Origin: Palsa-1392 sp036490335
GTDB lineage: Bacteria > Verrucomicrobiota > Verrucomicrobiia > Chthoniobacterales > UBA10450
Direction: 5' to 3'
DNA length: 64,000 nt
NCBI GenBank assembly: GCA_036490335.1
Contig: DASXEB010000017.1
Coordinates: 437,340-501,339 of the forward strand
Below, one piece after another: positions 1 through 9,105 of the stretch; position 1 is the stretch's first letter; each line of letters begins with the position of its first letter. Under the pieces are notes generated by a model that was not told the origin of the DNA, did no database searches, and saw only the letters and a list, made by a program, of their open reading frames with translations. Both the position numbers and the translations under genes were made by a program.

Positions 1-1
1 C

Positions 2-1381
2 GAGAAAATCCTGATCGCAAACCGCGGCGAGATCGCGCTCCGCGTCATCCGCGCCTGCAAGGAGCTCGGCATTCGCACCCTCGCGGTTTATTCGGAAGCC
101 GACGTCGATTCGCTCCACGTCCAGTTGGCCGACGAATCGATCTGCATCGGTTCCGCGCCGAGCAGCGACAGTTATCTGCGCATCGATCGAATCATGAGCG
201 CAGCCGAAGTCGGCGACGTCGATGCGATTCATCCCGGCTACGGATTCCTGGCCGAGAACGCGCATTTCGCCGAAGTCTGCGAGAGCTGCAAAATCAAGTT
301 CATCGGTCCGACCGCGGAAGCGATGCGTTTGATGGGCGACAAAAATTCCGCGCGAAGTTGCGCGCGCAAAATCGGCGTCCCGGTCACGCCCGGCAGCGAC
401 GGCGTCGTCGAAACGGAAGATGACGCCAAGCGCGTGGCAAAAAAAATCGGATACCCGCTCATGATCAAAGCGGTCGCGGGCGGCGGCGGTCGCGGGATGC
501 GCGCGGCCCACAACGAAGCCAGCCTCGTGCAGGGATTTCACGCCGCGCGACTCGAGGCGGAAAAGGCTTTCGGCAACGCCGACGTTTATATCGAGAAGCT
601 GATCGTGAATCCGCATCACATCGAATTCCAGATCATGGCCGACACGCACGGCAACACCGTTCATCTCGGCGAACGCGATTGCTCGATCCAGCGGCGCAAT
701 CAGAAAGTGATCGAGGAATGTCCGTCGCCTTTGCTCAGCGCGACGCTACGCCGGCGGATGGGCGCGGCCGCGGTCAAGCTCGCCGAGTCGGTCGGTTACG
801 TGAACGCCGGCACGATGGAATTTCTGGTCGACGCGAAAGGTCATTATTATTTCATCGAGATGAATACGCGCATCCAGGTCGAGCACACGATCACGGAGGA
901 AGTTTACGGCTGCGATCTGGTGAAGGAACAAATTCACATCGCGGCTGGCGAAAAACTTTCGCCGCATGTCGCGCGCCCGCTCGCGCGCTCGCACGCCATC
1001 CAGTGCCGCATCAACGCCGAGGATCCAGCGCGAAATTTTCAGCCTTCCGCCGGCCGGATCAACTTTTACTACGCGCCCGGCGGCCGCGGCGTGCGCATCG
1101 ACTCGCATGCCTACACCGGCTACACCGTCCCGCCGTTTTACGATTCGATGATCGCGAAATTGATCGCGGTCGGCGCGACCCGCGACTCGGCCATTGCGCG
1201 GATGCGGCGCGCGCTCGGCGAATATCTCATCAGCGGAATCAAGACCACGATCCCGTTTCACAACGCGATCATGCGTAACGCCGAGTTTCGCGAAGGCAAA
1301 TACGACACCGGCTTTGTCGATCGGCTGATGAACTCGGAGACCTTCGAGCTACGGACGTCGAACGGCCGGCTGCACGATTAA
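2..1381 (+). CDS. accC: Biotin carboxylase subunit of acetyl-CoA carboxylase (5' end cut by window)
   Basis: This enzyme carboxylates the biotin of the carrier protein AccB using ATP and bicarbonate, the first step of malonyl-CoA and fatty acid synthesis in the cytoplasm. The reading frame is open from base 2, and the first visible residues EKILIANRGEIALRV are the conserved N-terminus, so only the first one or two codons are missing. About 459 residues are visible, close to the family length of about 450. Visible motifs are HPGYGFLAEN, the ATP-grasp glycine loop GGGGRGMR and MNTRIQVEHTITE (usually EHPVTE). An internal TTG at 125 is not the true start. accB is expected just upstream, outside the window. 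thiE follows 7 bases downstream. Confidence 0.95.
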   Translation, partial: EKILIANRGEIALRVIRACKELGIRTLAVYSEADVDSLHVQLADESICIGSAPSSDSYLRIDRIMSAAEVGDVDAIHPGYGFLAENAHFAEVCESCKIKFIGPTAEAMRLMGDKNSARSCARKIGVPVTPGSDGVVETEDDAKRVAKKIGYPLMIKAVAGGGGRGMRAAHNEASLVQGFHAARLEAEKAFGNADVYIEKLIVNPHHIEFQIMADTHGNTVHLGERDCSIQRRNQKVIEECPSPLLSATLRRRMGAAAVKLAESVGYVNAGTMEFLVDAKGHYYFIEMNTRIQVEHTITEEVYGCDLVKEQIHIAAGEKLSPHVARPLARSHAIQCRINAEDPARNFQPSAGRINFYYAPGGRGVRIDSHAYTGYTVPPFYDSMIAKLIAVGATRDSAIARMRRALGEYLISGIKTTIPFHNAIMRNAEFREGKYDTGFVDRLMNSETFELRTSNGRLHD

Positions 1382-1388
1382 AGGCGAA

Positions 1389-2042
1389 GTGGATTCGTTA
1401 GGCAGCGCGCGGCTTTACGCCATTCTCGATCTCGGCTATGTCGCGCTCGACGATGCCGAAAGGGTCGCGCAAGATTTGCTTCGCGGCGGCGCCGATCTGA
1501 TTCAACTCCGGGCGAAAAACCTGGGTACTGACAAGATTCGACGACTGGCCGAACAACTCCATCGCCTAACGAGTGAAGCCGGTGTGCCTTTGATCATCAA
1601 CGACCACGCCGAAATTGCGCGTGATCTGCCGGTCGAAGGTCTGCACTTCGGCCAGGACGACATTTCGATTGCAAAGGCGCGCGAAATCGTCGGCCAAAAA
1701 AATATTCTGATCGGAAAATCGACCCACAGCCTCGCGCAGGCGACCGCGGCGGTCGCGGAAGGGGCCGATTACATCGGTTTCGGCCCGCTTTTCGCGACGC
1801 CGACCAAACCGGATTATCAACCGATCGGCCTCGACGAAATCGGCCGCGTTTACGAACTCGTTAGGCTGCCGATTTTTTGCATCGGCGGAATCAAACTGGA
1901 AAACCTGCCGCAGGTAATCGCCGCTGGCGCGCAACGCGTCGTCATCGTATCGGGTTTGCTGAACAGCGCCGACATCGCCGCCGCCGCCCGCGCCGCGAAA
2001 GCGCTGCTCAATCCGCAAAACGCCATTCCCATTTCGCACTAA
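1389..2042 (+). CDS. thiE: Thiamine-phosphate synthase
   Basis: ThiE joins the thiazole and pyrimidine moieties to make thiamine monophosphate. The 217-residue product is a TIM barrel of normal length. Visible family motifs are IQLRAKN near residue 40, INDHAEIA, GLHFGQDD, IGKSTHS, YIGFGPLFATPTK and the phosphate-binding CIGGI followed by a C-terminal VSGLL. The chosen start is GTG at 1389, with AAAGG a few bases upstream. The frame sits between accC and a sugar kinase and shares its stop with the next start (TAATG). Three copies of the 9-mer GCCTAACGA/TCGTTAGGC lie in the gene, one in codons 3-5. Confidence 0.93.
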   Translation: MDSLGSARLYAILDLGYVALDDAERVAQDLLRGGADLIQLRAKNLGTDKIRRLAEQLHRLTSEAGVPLIINDHAEIARDLPVEGLHFGQDDISIAKAREIVGQKNILIGKSTHSLAQATAAVAEGADYIGFGPLFATPTKPDYQPIGLDEIGRVYELVRLPIFCIGGIKLENLPQVIAAGAQRVVIVSGLLNSADIAAAARAAKALLNPQNAIPISH

Positions 2043-2959
2043 TGTCCGTTCTCGTTGTTGGTTCCATCGCGCTCGACTCGGTCAAAACGCCGGTCGAAGA
2101 ACACAGCGATCAACTCGGCGGCTCCGCTTCTTACGCATCGTTAGGCGCGAGCTTTTTCGCGCCGGTTCAACTCGTCGGCGTGGTCGGCGACGATTTTCCG
2201 GAATCGGAATTTGAGTTCTGGAAAAGTCACCACATCGACGCGAGCGGCGTGCAGCGCGCCAAAGGAAAAACCTTCCGCTGGTCGGGCGAATACGCCTGGG
2301 ATTTGAACACGCGCGAGACAAAATCGGTCGCGCTCAATGTTTTTGAAAACTTCGAGCCGGCGCTCCCGGAAAATTTTCGCGAAACCGAATTCGTCCTCCT
2401 CGCCAACATCGCGCCGTCGCTCCAATCGCACGTGCTCGACCAGATGAATCGGCCGCGTTTTGTCGTTGCCGACACGATGGATCTCTGGATCGAGACGACG
2501 CGCAAAGATCTCGACGCGCTCCTGCCGCGCGTCGACCTGCTCATTCTCAACGACAGCGAAGCGCGGCAGATGACGAACGAGACCAGCCTCATCCGTGCTG
2601 GTCGCGCGATTCGCCGCGCCGGCCCGAAATTTGTCGCCGTGAAAAAAGGCGAGCACGGCGCGCTCCTTTTCGGTCCAGACGAATTTTTCAGCTGCGGCGC
2701 GTATCCGCTCGAAGACATTCACGATCCGACCGGCGCGGGCGACACCTTCGCCGGCGGTGTCGCGGGTTATCTCGCCGGTCGGAGCGATGGCCAGGTTGAC
2801 TTCGCGCAACTGCGCAAGGCGCTGATTTACGGCAGCGTGCTCGCGAGTTTCAACGTCGAGGCTTTCAGCATGGATCGAATGCGCCGCCTCATGCCTAACG
2901 AAATCGACGAGCGCTACGAAATGTTCAAACTGATGAGCCAGTTCGAAGTTTTGGCCTAA
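2042..2959 (+). CDS. PfkB-family carbohydrate/nucleoside kinase
   Basis: A 305-residue ribokinase-fold kinase. The N-terminal motif GGSASYASLGAS is the PfkB substrate-binding glycine patch, and DPTGAGDTFAGG near residue 229 is the PfkB signature 2 with the catalytic aspartate of GAGD. The substrate cannot be read from sequence. The family phosphorylates sugars, nucleosides or vitamin precursors, and the neighbouring thiE makes a thiamine-related role imaginable but unproven. The start at 2042 overlaps the thiE stop by one base, suggesting translational coupling. The stop codon TAA lies inside a copy of the 9-mer GCCTAACGA (2954-2962). Confidence 0.88.
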   Translation: MSVLVVGSIALDSVKTPVEEHSDQLGGSASYASLGASFFAPVQLVGVVGDDFPESEFEFWKSHHIDASGVQRAKGKTFRWSGEYAWDLNTRETKSVALNVFENFEPALPENFRETEFVLLANIAPSLQSHVLDQMNRPRFVVADTMDLWIETTRKDLDALLPRVDLLILNDSEARQMTNETSLIRAGRAIRRAGPKFVAVKKGEHGALLFGPDEFFSCGAYPLEDIHDPTGAGDTFAGGVAGYLAGRSDGQVDFAQLRKALIYGSVLASFNVEAFSMDRMRRLMPNEIDERYEMFKLMSQFEVLA

Positions 2960-2989
2960 CGAAAAGCAGCCGGTCGTCGTCGGATTGCC

Positions 2990-3102
2990 TGTCATCCCGA
3001 GCAAAGCGAAGGATCGCGCAGGCGTTTTTCTGCGTCGTTAGGCAAACTCGTCTTCGGGATTCTTTGAGAGGTCCCTCGCCGTCTGCGCCGTTCGGGATGA
3101 CA
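2990..3102. repeat. REP/MITE-like palindromic intergenic element
   Basis: The gap between the PfkB kinase and pdxJ is bounded by a perfect 11-bp inverted repeat: TGTCATCCCGA at 2990-3000 and TCGGGATGACA at 3092-3102. The interior holds further loosely complementary segments and one TCGTTAGGC copy at 3035. The element is non-coding and would fold into a long hairpin. Elements ending in TCATCCCGA are, to my knowledge, frequent dispersed repeats in several soil phyla. No second copy is seen in this window. Confidence 0.6.
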
Positions 3103-3182
3103 ACGCAAGGCGCTCCCAAAAAATCGGTCGCCCGTCGCTGCGCGCATTTGCCTTTCGCCTCTCGCGCGATCATTGAATTCCG

Positions 3183-3935
3183 ATGGGAAGTTTGCAGCTC
3201 GGCGTCAACATCGATCACGTCGCGACCCTGCGGCAGGCGCGTTACGCGACCATGCCCGCCTCGAAAAATGCCGAGCCCGACCCAATTGCGGCCGCGAGCA
3301 TTTGCGAACGCGCTGGCGCGAGAGGCATCACCGCGCATCTGCGCGCCGACCGGCGGCACATGCAGGATCGCGACCTCGAGCGGTTGCGCGCGAACATCAT
3401 GACGAAGCTCAATCTCGAGATGGGGAACACGCCGGAGATTGTCGATTTCGCGATTCGTTTGCAGCCCGACGAAGTTTGTCTCGTGCCGGAAAAACGCGAA
3501 GAGATCACGACCGAAGGCGGACTGGATCTCGTTAGGCACGCGGGCGAGCTCGCTCCGACGATCAAACGTCTGCAGGCGGCCGGAATTCGCGTTAGCCTTT
3601 TCATCGATCCCGCGCCTGCGCAGATCGATGCCGCGGTCAAACTTCATGCCGACATGGTCGAGCTGCACACCGGCGCGCTCGCCAATGCCTTCACCGAAAA
3701 AATCGAGCAGCACGAACTCGAGCGCCTGCGCGAATGCGCGCAACGCGCGGCCAATTTCGGCCTCCAGGTCAACGCCGGCCACGGCATCAACTACCGCAAC
3801 ATTGCGCTCATTCACCAAATCCCAAATCTCGCCGAGCTGAACATCGGCCACTCGATCGTCGCGCGCGCGATTTTCGCCGGCCTCGAGAATGCCGTGCGCG
3901 AAATGCTCGCGCTCATGCAGGATTATCCCGGGTGA
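3183..3935 (+). CDS. pdxJ: Pyridoxine 5'-phosphate synthase
   Basis: PdxJ condenses 1-deoxyxylulose 5-phosphate with 3-amino-1-hydroxyacetone 1-phosphate to give pyridoxine 5'-phosphate, the last ring-forming step of the DXP-dependent vitamin B6 route. The 250-residue product has the family N-terminus NIDHVATLRQAR (residues 9-20), then ERAGARGITAHLRADRRH, LNLEMG, VCLVPEKREEITTEGGLD and GHGINYRN near residue 199. Length is normal. The stop overlaps the acpS start by 4 bases (GTGA), the classic pdxJ-acpS pairing. Confidence 0.96.
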   Translation: MGSLQLGVNIDHVATLRQARYATMPASKNAEPDPIAAASICERAGARGITAHLRADRRHMQDRDLERLRANIMTKLNLEMGNTPEIVDFAIRLQPDEVCLVPEKREEITTEGGLDLVRHAGELAPTIKRLQAAGIRVSLFIDPAPAQIDAAVKLHADMVELHTGALANAFTEKIEQHELERLRECAQRAANFGLQVNAGHGINYRNIALIHQIPNLAELNIGHSIVARAIFAGLENAVREMLALMQDYPG

Positions 3936-4318
3936 GCATTCTCGGCATCGGCATCGACGTGGTCGATTGCGACCGGATCGAGAATTCGATCGAGCGTTTC
4001 GGCGACCGTTTTTTGCAGCGCGTTTTTACCGCGGGCGAAATTGTCTATTCGAAGTCGATGAAATTTCCCGCGCGGCATTTTGCGGCGCGTTTCGCGGCCA
4101 AGGAAGCGCTCTCAAAAGCGTTTGGCACCGGCATCGGTCGCTCAATGGGTTGGCGCGATCTCGACGTGCAAAAAAAAGAAAGCGGCGAGCCGTTTGTCGT
4201 CCTCGGCGGCGGCGCGGAAAAAATGGCGAACGAACGCGGCGTCGGCAAAATCTGGATCAGCCTCAGCCACACCGATCACGTCGGGATGGCGACGATCGTG
4301 CTCGAAGCAAAGGAATAA
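3932..4318 (+). CDS. acpS: Holo-[acyl-carrier-protein] synthase
   Basis: AcpS transfers 4'-phosphopantetheine from CoA to the serine of apo-ACP and so activates fatty acid synthesis. The start is GTG at 3932 inside the pdxJ stop overlap. An earlier in-frame start would overlap pdxJ more deeply and is not needed. The 128-residue product has the magnesium-binding aspartate in GIGIDVVDCDRI (D9), the second metal ligand in FAAKEALSKAFGTGIG (about E58) and the C-terminal ISLSHTDHVGMA. Length and motifs are typical. Confidence 0.95.
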   Translation: MSILGIGIDVVDCDRIENSIERFGDRFLQRVFTAGEIVYSKSMKFPARHFAARFAAKEALSKAFGTGIGRSMGWRDLDVQKKESGEPFVVLGGGAEKMANERGVGKIWISLSHTDHVGMATIVLEAKE

Positions 4319-4412
4319 TTTTCTGCGGCGCGAAGTTTTCCCTTAACGAACGAGCGTTGCCTAACGAGTATAACTCCTTGCCTCGCCGGACGGAAAATCG
4401 TAAAACAGTTGC

Positions 4413-5234
4413 ATGTTCCAGAAGGATGCGATCGTCCGCCTGCTGCGCGACAACGATCCGGCGACCGTTTCGCTGCTCAAGGAGCAGTTGATCGAAAGCG
4501 GGAGCGAAGGGGTCGCCGCGCTGCGCGATTTGCTCAGCCTCGACGACGCGGCCGTGACCGCGCACGTGCGCGAAGTGATCGAGAAGATCGAGAGTGGTGG
4601 CGCGCAGGATGACATGTTGCTTTGCGCACATCTTTTTCCCGAGCACGGCGATCTCGAAGCGGCCTGGTGGTTGCTCACGCGCTGTTTCGAACCGGACGCG
4701 CCGGTCGCGAAATTGCGGCGCAAACTCGACGCCTGGGGCCGCCGCCTGCGTATGCTTGTCGCGCGCGCGGAATCAAATCGCGAACGTCTGCAAGTGATGA
4801 CGACGTTCATGGCCGAAGATCTCGGCTTTCGCGGCAACGCGGAGGAATATTACGACCCGAAAAACTCGCTCCTGCACGACGTGATCGAGACGCGGCTCGG
4901 GATTCCGCTGTCGCTCGCCGTCATCTACATGATCGTCGGCCGCCGCGCGAACATGCAGATCGACGGGATCAATCTGCCCGGACATTTCATCGCGCGTTAC
5001 GAGCGGATTTTCTTCGATCCGTTTCACGGCGGCCGAATTCTTTCGCGGCCGGATTGCGAGGCGATCCTCGTGCGGCAGAGGTTGAAGACGAAATCGATTT
5101 ACTTCGCGCCTGCGCCGCCGCGGGTGATTCTTTTCCGCATGCTCGCGAACCTGCTTTTCATTTTCGAGCGCGCGGGCGACAAGCAAAAGCACAGCCTGAT
5201 CACGAACTGGCTGACCGCGCTCGATCGTCCGTAG
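4413..5234 (+). CDS. SirB1-family transglutaminase-like protein
   Basis: The 273-residue protein matches the SirB1/YchA family: a transglutaminase-like fold with a helical N-terminal extension. Visible family elements are LGFRGNAEEYYDPKNSLL, the run RLGIPLSLAVIYMIVGRR and LPGHFIARYE. The usual catalytic cysteine is not in the expected place (an S lies in IPLSLAVIYM), so enzymatic activity is doubtful, as in many members. The cellular role is not established. It is separated from acpS by 94 bases containing one 9-mer copy at 4359 and ends tail-to-tail with the minus-strand FGGY kinase. Confidence 0.8.
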   Translation: MFQKDAIVRLLRDNDPATVSLLKEQLIESGSEGVAALRDLLSLDDAAVTAHVREVIEKIESGGAQDDMLLCAHLFPEHGDLEAAWWLLTRCFEPDAPVAKLRRKLDAWGRRLRMLVARAESNRERLQVMTTFMAEDLGFRGNAEEYYDPKNSLLHDVIETRLGIPLSLAVIYMIVGRRANMQIDGINLPGHFIARYERIFFDPFHGGRILSRPDCEAILVRQRLKTKSIYFAPAPPRVILFRMLANLLFIFERAGDKQKHSLITNWLTALDRP

Positions 5235-5240
5235 AGTTCG

Positions 5241-6635
5241 TTAGGCGAGCAATAATTTTTCGAGCTCAACCTGTCGTTGACGATCTTCGCGCGCGCGCGC
5301 CGCATGCGCCGGTCGATGCCGAATGACGCGTCCGAATTTTGGCGCCGGGATTTTTCCCCCCAGTTTTTCGAGTGCGTGCGCGGCCGCGCCGCGCAGCGAA
5401 GCTTCCTGATCCGCGGTCGTAACGAAATCGCGGCCTAACGAGTCGGCGAGAATCTGGAGCGAGGCCGGCGATTGCAAGATCCCGCCGGAAACGATGTTTT
5501 TTTCGAAATGTTCCGCGACTTTTTCAAGCTCATCGAAGATGTCGGCAAGCCGATGACAAATCGCCGCGGTGGTCGCGCGCAAGAGATCGGCCGCAGTGGT
5601 CGCTTGGGTCAATCCGATGACGACGCCGTCGAGATTTTCCGGCCACGTCGGCGCGCGCTCGCTCACCCAAAACGGCAGCACCGTCAGCCGCGAAACCTTT
5701 GGCGCGCGGAGAATCCGCTCGATCTTACGATCGTTAGGCGAAAGGCGCAGTTCGCGCAGACACCAGGCGCGGAGATTTCCGGCGTTACTGATCGCGCCGC
5801 CAAATAGCGCGCGCTTTTCGTCCACCACGAAACGGAAAAGGCCGAACGGAATCGAGAGCGAATTTTGCCTCACGACTCGAACCGCGGCGCTCGTGCCGAT
5901 GTTGATCGCGGCGACGTTTGGATCGGTCGCGCCGGAGCCGAGATTGCCTGCCGCGCCGTCGCCGATCGCGGAAAAAAAATTCTCCGCGCGGTCACAGAGC
6001 GGATTGAATTTCGCACTCGTTAGGCCGACGATTTCGAGCATTTCGCGGTCCCAGTCGCGCGTCGCGAAATTGTAGAGGCCGCTGCCGCTCGCCATCGAAT
6101 GGCTGCATGCGCGAACGCCGAAAATTTCCTCGAAGATCCATTCCGCTGGCGAGACCCAGCGCGTGACGCGACGAAAAATTTTTGGCTGGGCGCGCCGCAG
6201 CCAGCGCAGTTTTGCCGGCCAAAATGTCGCCCGCAACATGCAACCGGTTCGTTGCAGAATTTCGCGTTCGTTGAGATGCGCGCGCAGCTTCACGGCTTCA
6301 TCGGCGGAGCGCGTGTCGGCCCAAGTGTAAATCGGCGTGAGCGGTTTTCCGGCGCGATCGAGGCCGAGCAGGCTGTGCCAGAAGCCGGAGCCGGCGACGA
6401 TCGAGTCATTCGTTAGGCGAGGAATTTGGCGGAGGCATTTTCTGGTGGCGTGCAAGAGAATTGCCGGATCGAGTTCGGCGCCGTGCTCGCGAGAATTGCG
6501 CAGCCGATAAGTTTCGCTCGCGCTGTTTTTCAAAATCCGCCGGGCGCGGGCGTCGAAAAGCGCGCAACGAACCGACGATGTGCCGATGTCGAGCGCGAGG
6601 ACGACAGGCGCGGTGCAGCGGCGATTCGTTCCCAT
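5241..6635 (-). CDS. FGGY-family carbohydrate kinase (gluconokinase/xylulokinase-like)
   Basis: The 464-residue protein has the two-domain actin-like fold of FGGY sugar kinases. It opens with the phosphate-1 loop ALDIGTSSVRCALFD, has a mid-protein substrate segment (TPIYTWADTRS) and a second nucleotide loop AAINIGTSAAVRV near residue 240, and ends with the conserved SGGILQSPASLQILAD region. Gluconate or a pentulose is the likely substrate, but the exact sugar cannot be assigned. It is transcribed divergently from the GlgA-like gene. The stop TAA lies inside a 9-mer copy (5238-5246), and further copies occur at 5433, 5731, 6017 and 6410. Confidence 0.85.
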   Translation of the reverse strand: MGTNRRCTAPVVLALDIGTSSVRCALFDARARRILKNSASETYRLRNSREHGAELDPAILLHATRKCLRQIPRLTNDSIVAGSGFWHSLLGLDRAGKPLTPIYTWADTRSADEAVKLRAHLNEREILQRTGCMLRATFWPAKLRWLRRAQPKIFRRVTRWVSPAEWIFEEIFGVRACSHSMASGSGLYNFATRDWDREMLEIVGLTSAKFNPLCDRAENFFSAIGDGAAGNLGSGATDPNVAAINIGTSAAVRVVRQNSLSIPFGLFRFVVDEKRALFGGAISNAGNLRAWCLRELRLSPNDRKIERILRAPKVSRLTVLPFWVSERAPTWPENLDGVVIGLTQATTAADLLRATTAAICHRLADIFDELEKVAEHFEKNIVSGGILQSPASLQILADSLGRDFVTTADQEASLRGAAAHALEKLGGKIPAPKFGRVIRHRPAHAARAREDRQRQVELEKLLLA

Positions 6636-6721
6636 GATTTAATTTCGTTGCTTGTCTCGCGTTTGAATCTTTCCGACTTTGGACGGGCGCGATTGCCCGC
6701 GCGCCGCCGAATGCAGTTTGA

Positions 6722-7927
6722 GTGAAAGCGCTTTTCCTGACGAATGAATATCCGCCGCACGTCTACGGTGGCGCGGGCGTGCATGTCGATTATCTCTCGC
6801 GCGAGCTGGCGAAATCGATCGACGTCGAAGTGCGTTGTTTCGGCGATCAGAGTTCGTTAGGCACGAATCCGGTCGTCCGCGGCTTCGAGCTGGACGCGGC
6901 GGAGTGGAATTGTCCGAAATCGTTGCGTTCGGTTTTCGGCGCGGTGCAGCGCTGCCTGGATTTTAACACGACCGAGATCGCGGCCGACGTCGTGCATTGC
7001 CATACTTGGTACAGCCATATCGGCGGCATTCTCGCGAAATTGAACTACGGATTGCCGCTCGTGATCACGGTGCATTCGCTCGAGCCGATGCGCCCGTGGA
7101 AACGCGAGCAGCTCGGCGGCGGATACGATTTCACGGTCTGGCTGGAGAAGACCGCGCTCGAAATGGCCGACGCCGTGATCGCGGTCTCGGAGGAGACGAA
7201 GGCGGATGTGAATCGGCTTTTCAAAATCCAGCCGTCGCGTTTGCACGTGATTTATAACGGGATCGATCTGGCGGAATATCAGCCTAACGAATCGACGGAC
7301 GCGCTCGTTCGTTACGGGATCGATCCGGCGAAACCGTTCCTGCTTTTTGTCGGCAGAATCACGCGACAGAAAGGGATTATCCATCTCGTTAGGGCGATTG
7401 AATTCATGGATCGCGATTTTCAAATCGTGCTCTGCGCCGGCGCGCCGGACACGCCCGAGATCGCGACGGAAATGCAATCGGCGGTGCGTCGCGCGCAGGA
7501 AAAACGGCCGGACGTGATCTGGATCGAGCAGATGGTGGACAAGAAAAATGTCATCCAGCTTTACTCGCACGCGGCGGTGTTTTGTTGCCCGTCGATCTAC
7601 GAGCCGTTCGGGATCATCAATCTCGAAGCGATGGCCTGCGAGACCGCAGTGGTCGCGAGCGCGGTCGGGGGAATCAAGGAAGTGGTGGTCGATGGCGAGA
7701 CCGGATTTCTCGTGCCGGTCGCGCAGATGAAGGAAAGCCCGTTCGAGCCGATCGATCCGCAAAAATTTTCGCGCGATCTCGCGACGCGGATCAATGAATT
7801 GATGGCGAAACCGGAGCTGCGAAAAAAATTTGGCCGCGCCGGCCGCAAACGCGCGGAGGAAAAATTCAGTTGGTCGGCGATCGCGCAAAAGACGAAACAA
7901 CTTTACGAAGCGTTGCTGAGAGAGTAG
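6722..7927 (+). CDS. glgA: GT4 glycogen synthase / maltose-1-phosphate synthase (actinobacterial GlgA/GlgM type)
   Basis: The 401-residue retaining glycosyltransferase begins, from a GTG, with the motif LTNEYPPHVYGGAGVHVDYL characteristic of the short actinobacterial-type GlgA/GlgM enzymes, rather than the KVGGLGDV of classical GlgA. Other landmarks are the GT-B acceptor segment TVHSLEPMRPWK, the nucleotide-sugar region FVGRITRQKG near residue 205 and the EX7E motif EPFGIINLE near residue 294. It is expected to use ADP-glucose to extend alpha-glucan or to make maltose 1-phosphate. No other glycogen gene is adjacent, so the product is inferred. 9-mer copies lie at 6854 and 7282. Confidence 0.8.
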   Translation: MKALFLTNEYPPHVYGGAGVHVDYLSRELAKSIDVEVRCFGDQSSLGTNPVVRGFELDAAEWNCPKSLRSVFGAVQRCLDFNTTEIAADVVHCHTWYSHIGGILAKLNYGLPLVITVHSLEPMRPWKREQLGGGYDFTVWLEKTALEMADAVIAVSEETKADVNRLFKIQPSRLHVIYNGIDLAEYQPNESTDALVRYGIDPAKPFLLFVGRITRQKGIIHLVRAIEFMDRDFQIVLCAGAPDTPEIATEMQSAVRRAQEKRPDVIWIEQMVDKKNVIQLYSHAAVFCCPSIYEPFGIINLEAMACETAVVASAVGGIKEVVVDGETGFLVPVAQMKESPFEPIDPQKFSRDLATRINELMAKPELRKKFGRAGRKRAEEKFSWSAIAQKTKQLYEALLRE

Positions 7928-7960
7928 GGCAGCGTCGCAGTGGAGTTTTATGGTTAGGCA

Positions 7961-9040
7961 ATGTTTGTCGACCGAATCAAGGTGACGGCAAAAGCTGGCG
8001 ACGGTGGGCGCGGTTGCGTCAGTTTTCGGCGGGAGAAATTCGTTCCGCGCGGCGGACCGGATGGCGGCGACGGCGGGCGCGGCGGCGACATTATTTTGCG
8101 TGCGGACGAGCATACCGACAATCTCGCGAGCCTGTTTTACGAGCCGTTGATCAAGGCAAAAAATGGCACCCACGGCCAGGGCAAACAAATGCACGGCCGC
8201 GGCGCGCCGCCGAAAATCATCAAGGTCCCGGCGGGCACTGTGGTCTGGGACGTGGCGAAGGAAATTTTGCCTAACGATGAGCCGGCGCCCGATCCGCTCG
8301 CCGACCTGGTTGCGCCTAACGATGAATTTTTGCTCTGTCGCGGTGGCAAAGGCGGCAAGGGCAACGTCCATTTCAAAAGTTCGCGCAACCGCGCGCCGCG
8401 CCAGTACACCGAGGGCGAACCGGGCGAGGAAGGAATATTTTTGCTCGAGCTGCGCACGATCGCGGACGCGGCCCTGGTCGGCTATCCGAACGCGGGCAAA
8501 TCGACCTTGCTCCGGCAAATCTCCGCCGCGCATCCGAAGGTCGCGGCTTATCCTTTCACGACGCTGCATCCGATGATTGGGGTGGTCGATTTTTCCGATT
8601 ATCGGCGCGCGTCGGTGGCGGACATTCCGGGCTTGATCGAAGGCGCGCACAAAAATCTCGGGCTCGGTCACGCCTTTCTGCGGCACGTAACTCGCTGTCG
8701 GCTGTTGCTCTTCGTGCTCGACATGGCCGGAAGTGAAGGACGTAATCCAATTGAAGATTTGCAACATTTGCGCCGCGAGATCGATCTTTACGACGCGCGA
8801 TTATCGCAGCGTCAGTGGCGCGTGATCGCGAACAAAATGGATTTGCCGGAGGCGAATGAAAACCTGGACGCGTTTCGAAAACGCTTTCCCGATCGCGAGG
8901 TCGCGGCGGTCTCGGCGAAGGGCAGCGAAGGAATCGAAAATCTGAAAAACTCGCTCGAGCGCTGGCTTTCCGAGAATAAATCGGCGGCGAATCCGTCTTT
9001 TTATGCGGGGGCCGTGGCGCAGGCGACGCACGATAATTAG
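7961..9040 (+). CDS. obgE: Obg/CgtA GTPase
   Basis: A ribosome-associated GTPase involved in 50S maturation and stress control. The 359-residue protein has the glycine-rich Obg fold (FVPRGGPDGGDGGRGGDI), then a G domain with P-loop GYPNAGKST near residue 174, switch II DIPGLIEGAH near 221 and NKMD. It lacks the C-terminal OCT domain found in some relatives. The loop between GTVV and ADL is about nine residues longer than in Bacillus Obg. It contains PNDEP encoded by a 9-mer copy (8269), and a second copy (8314) encodes the APNDE just after it. A near-match GGTTAGGCA abuts the ATG. Confidence 0.95.
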   Translation: MFVDRIKVTAKAGDGGRGCVSFRREKFVPRGGPDGGDGGRGGDIILRADEHTDNLASLFYEPLIKAKNGTHGQGKQMHGRGAPPKIIKVPAGTVVWDVAKEILPNDEPAPDPLADLVAPNDEFLLCRGGKGGKGNVHFKSSRNRAPRQYTEGEPGEEGIFLLELRTIADAALVGYPNAGKSTLLRQISAAHPKVAAYPFTTLHPMIGVVDFSDYRRASVADIPGLIEGAHKNLGLGHAFLRHVTRCRLLLFVLDMAGSEGRNPIEDLQHLRREIDLYDARLSQRQWRVIANKMDLPEANENLDAFRKRFPDREVAAVSAKGSEGIENLKNSLERWLSENKSAANPSFYAGAVAQATHDN

Positions 9041-9105
9041 TTAGACAAAGCCAATGAGTGCCACCAACGTTCACACTTTTTAGCGGCCGAAATCGTTTTC
9101 CCATT

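Noticed and set aside
6857..8767. A 636-codon minus-strand frame opposite glgA and obg
   Set aside because: The plus strand encodes clear GlgA and Obg domains. The antisense frame is Arg/His-rich with no homology.
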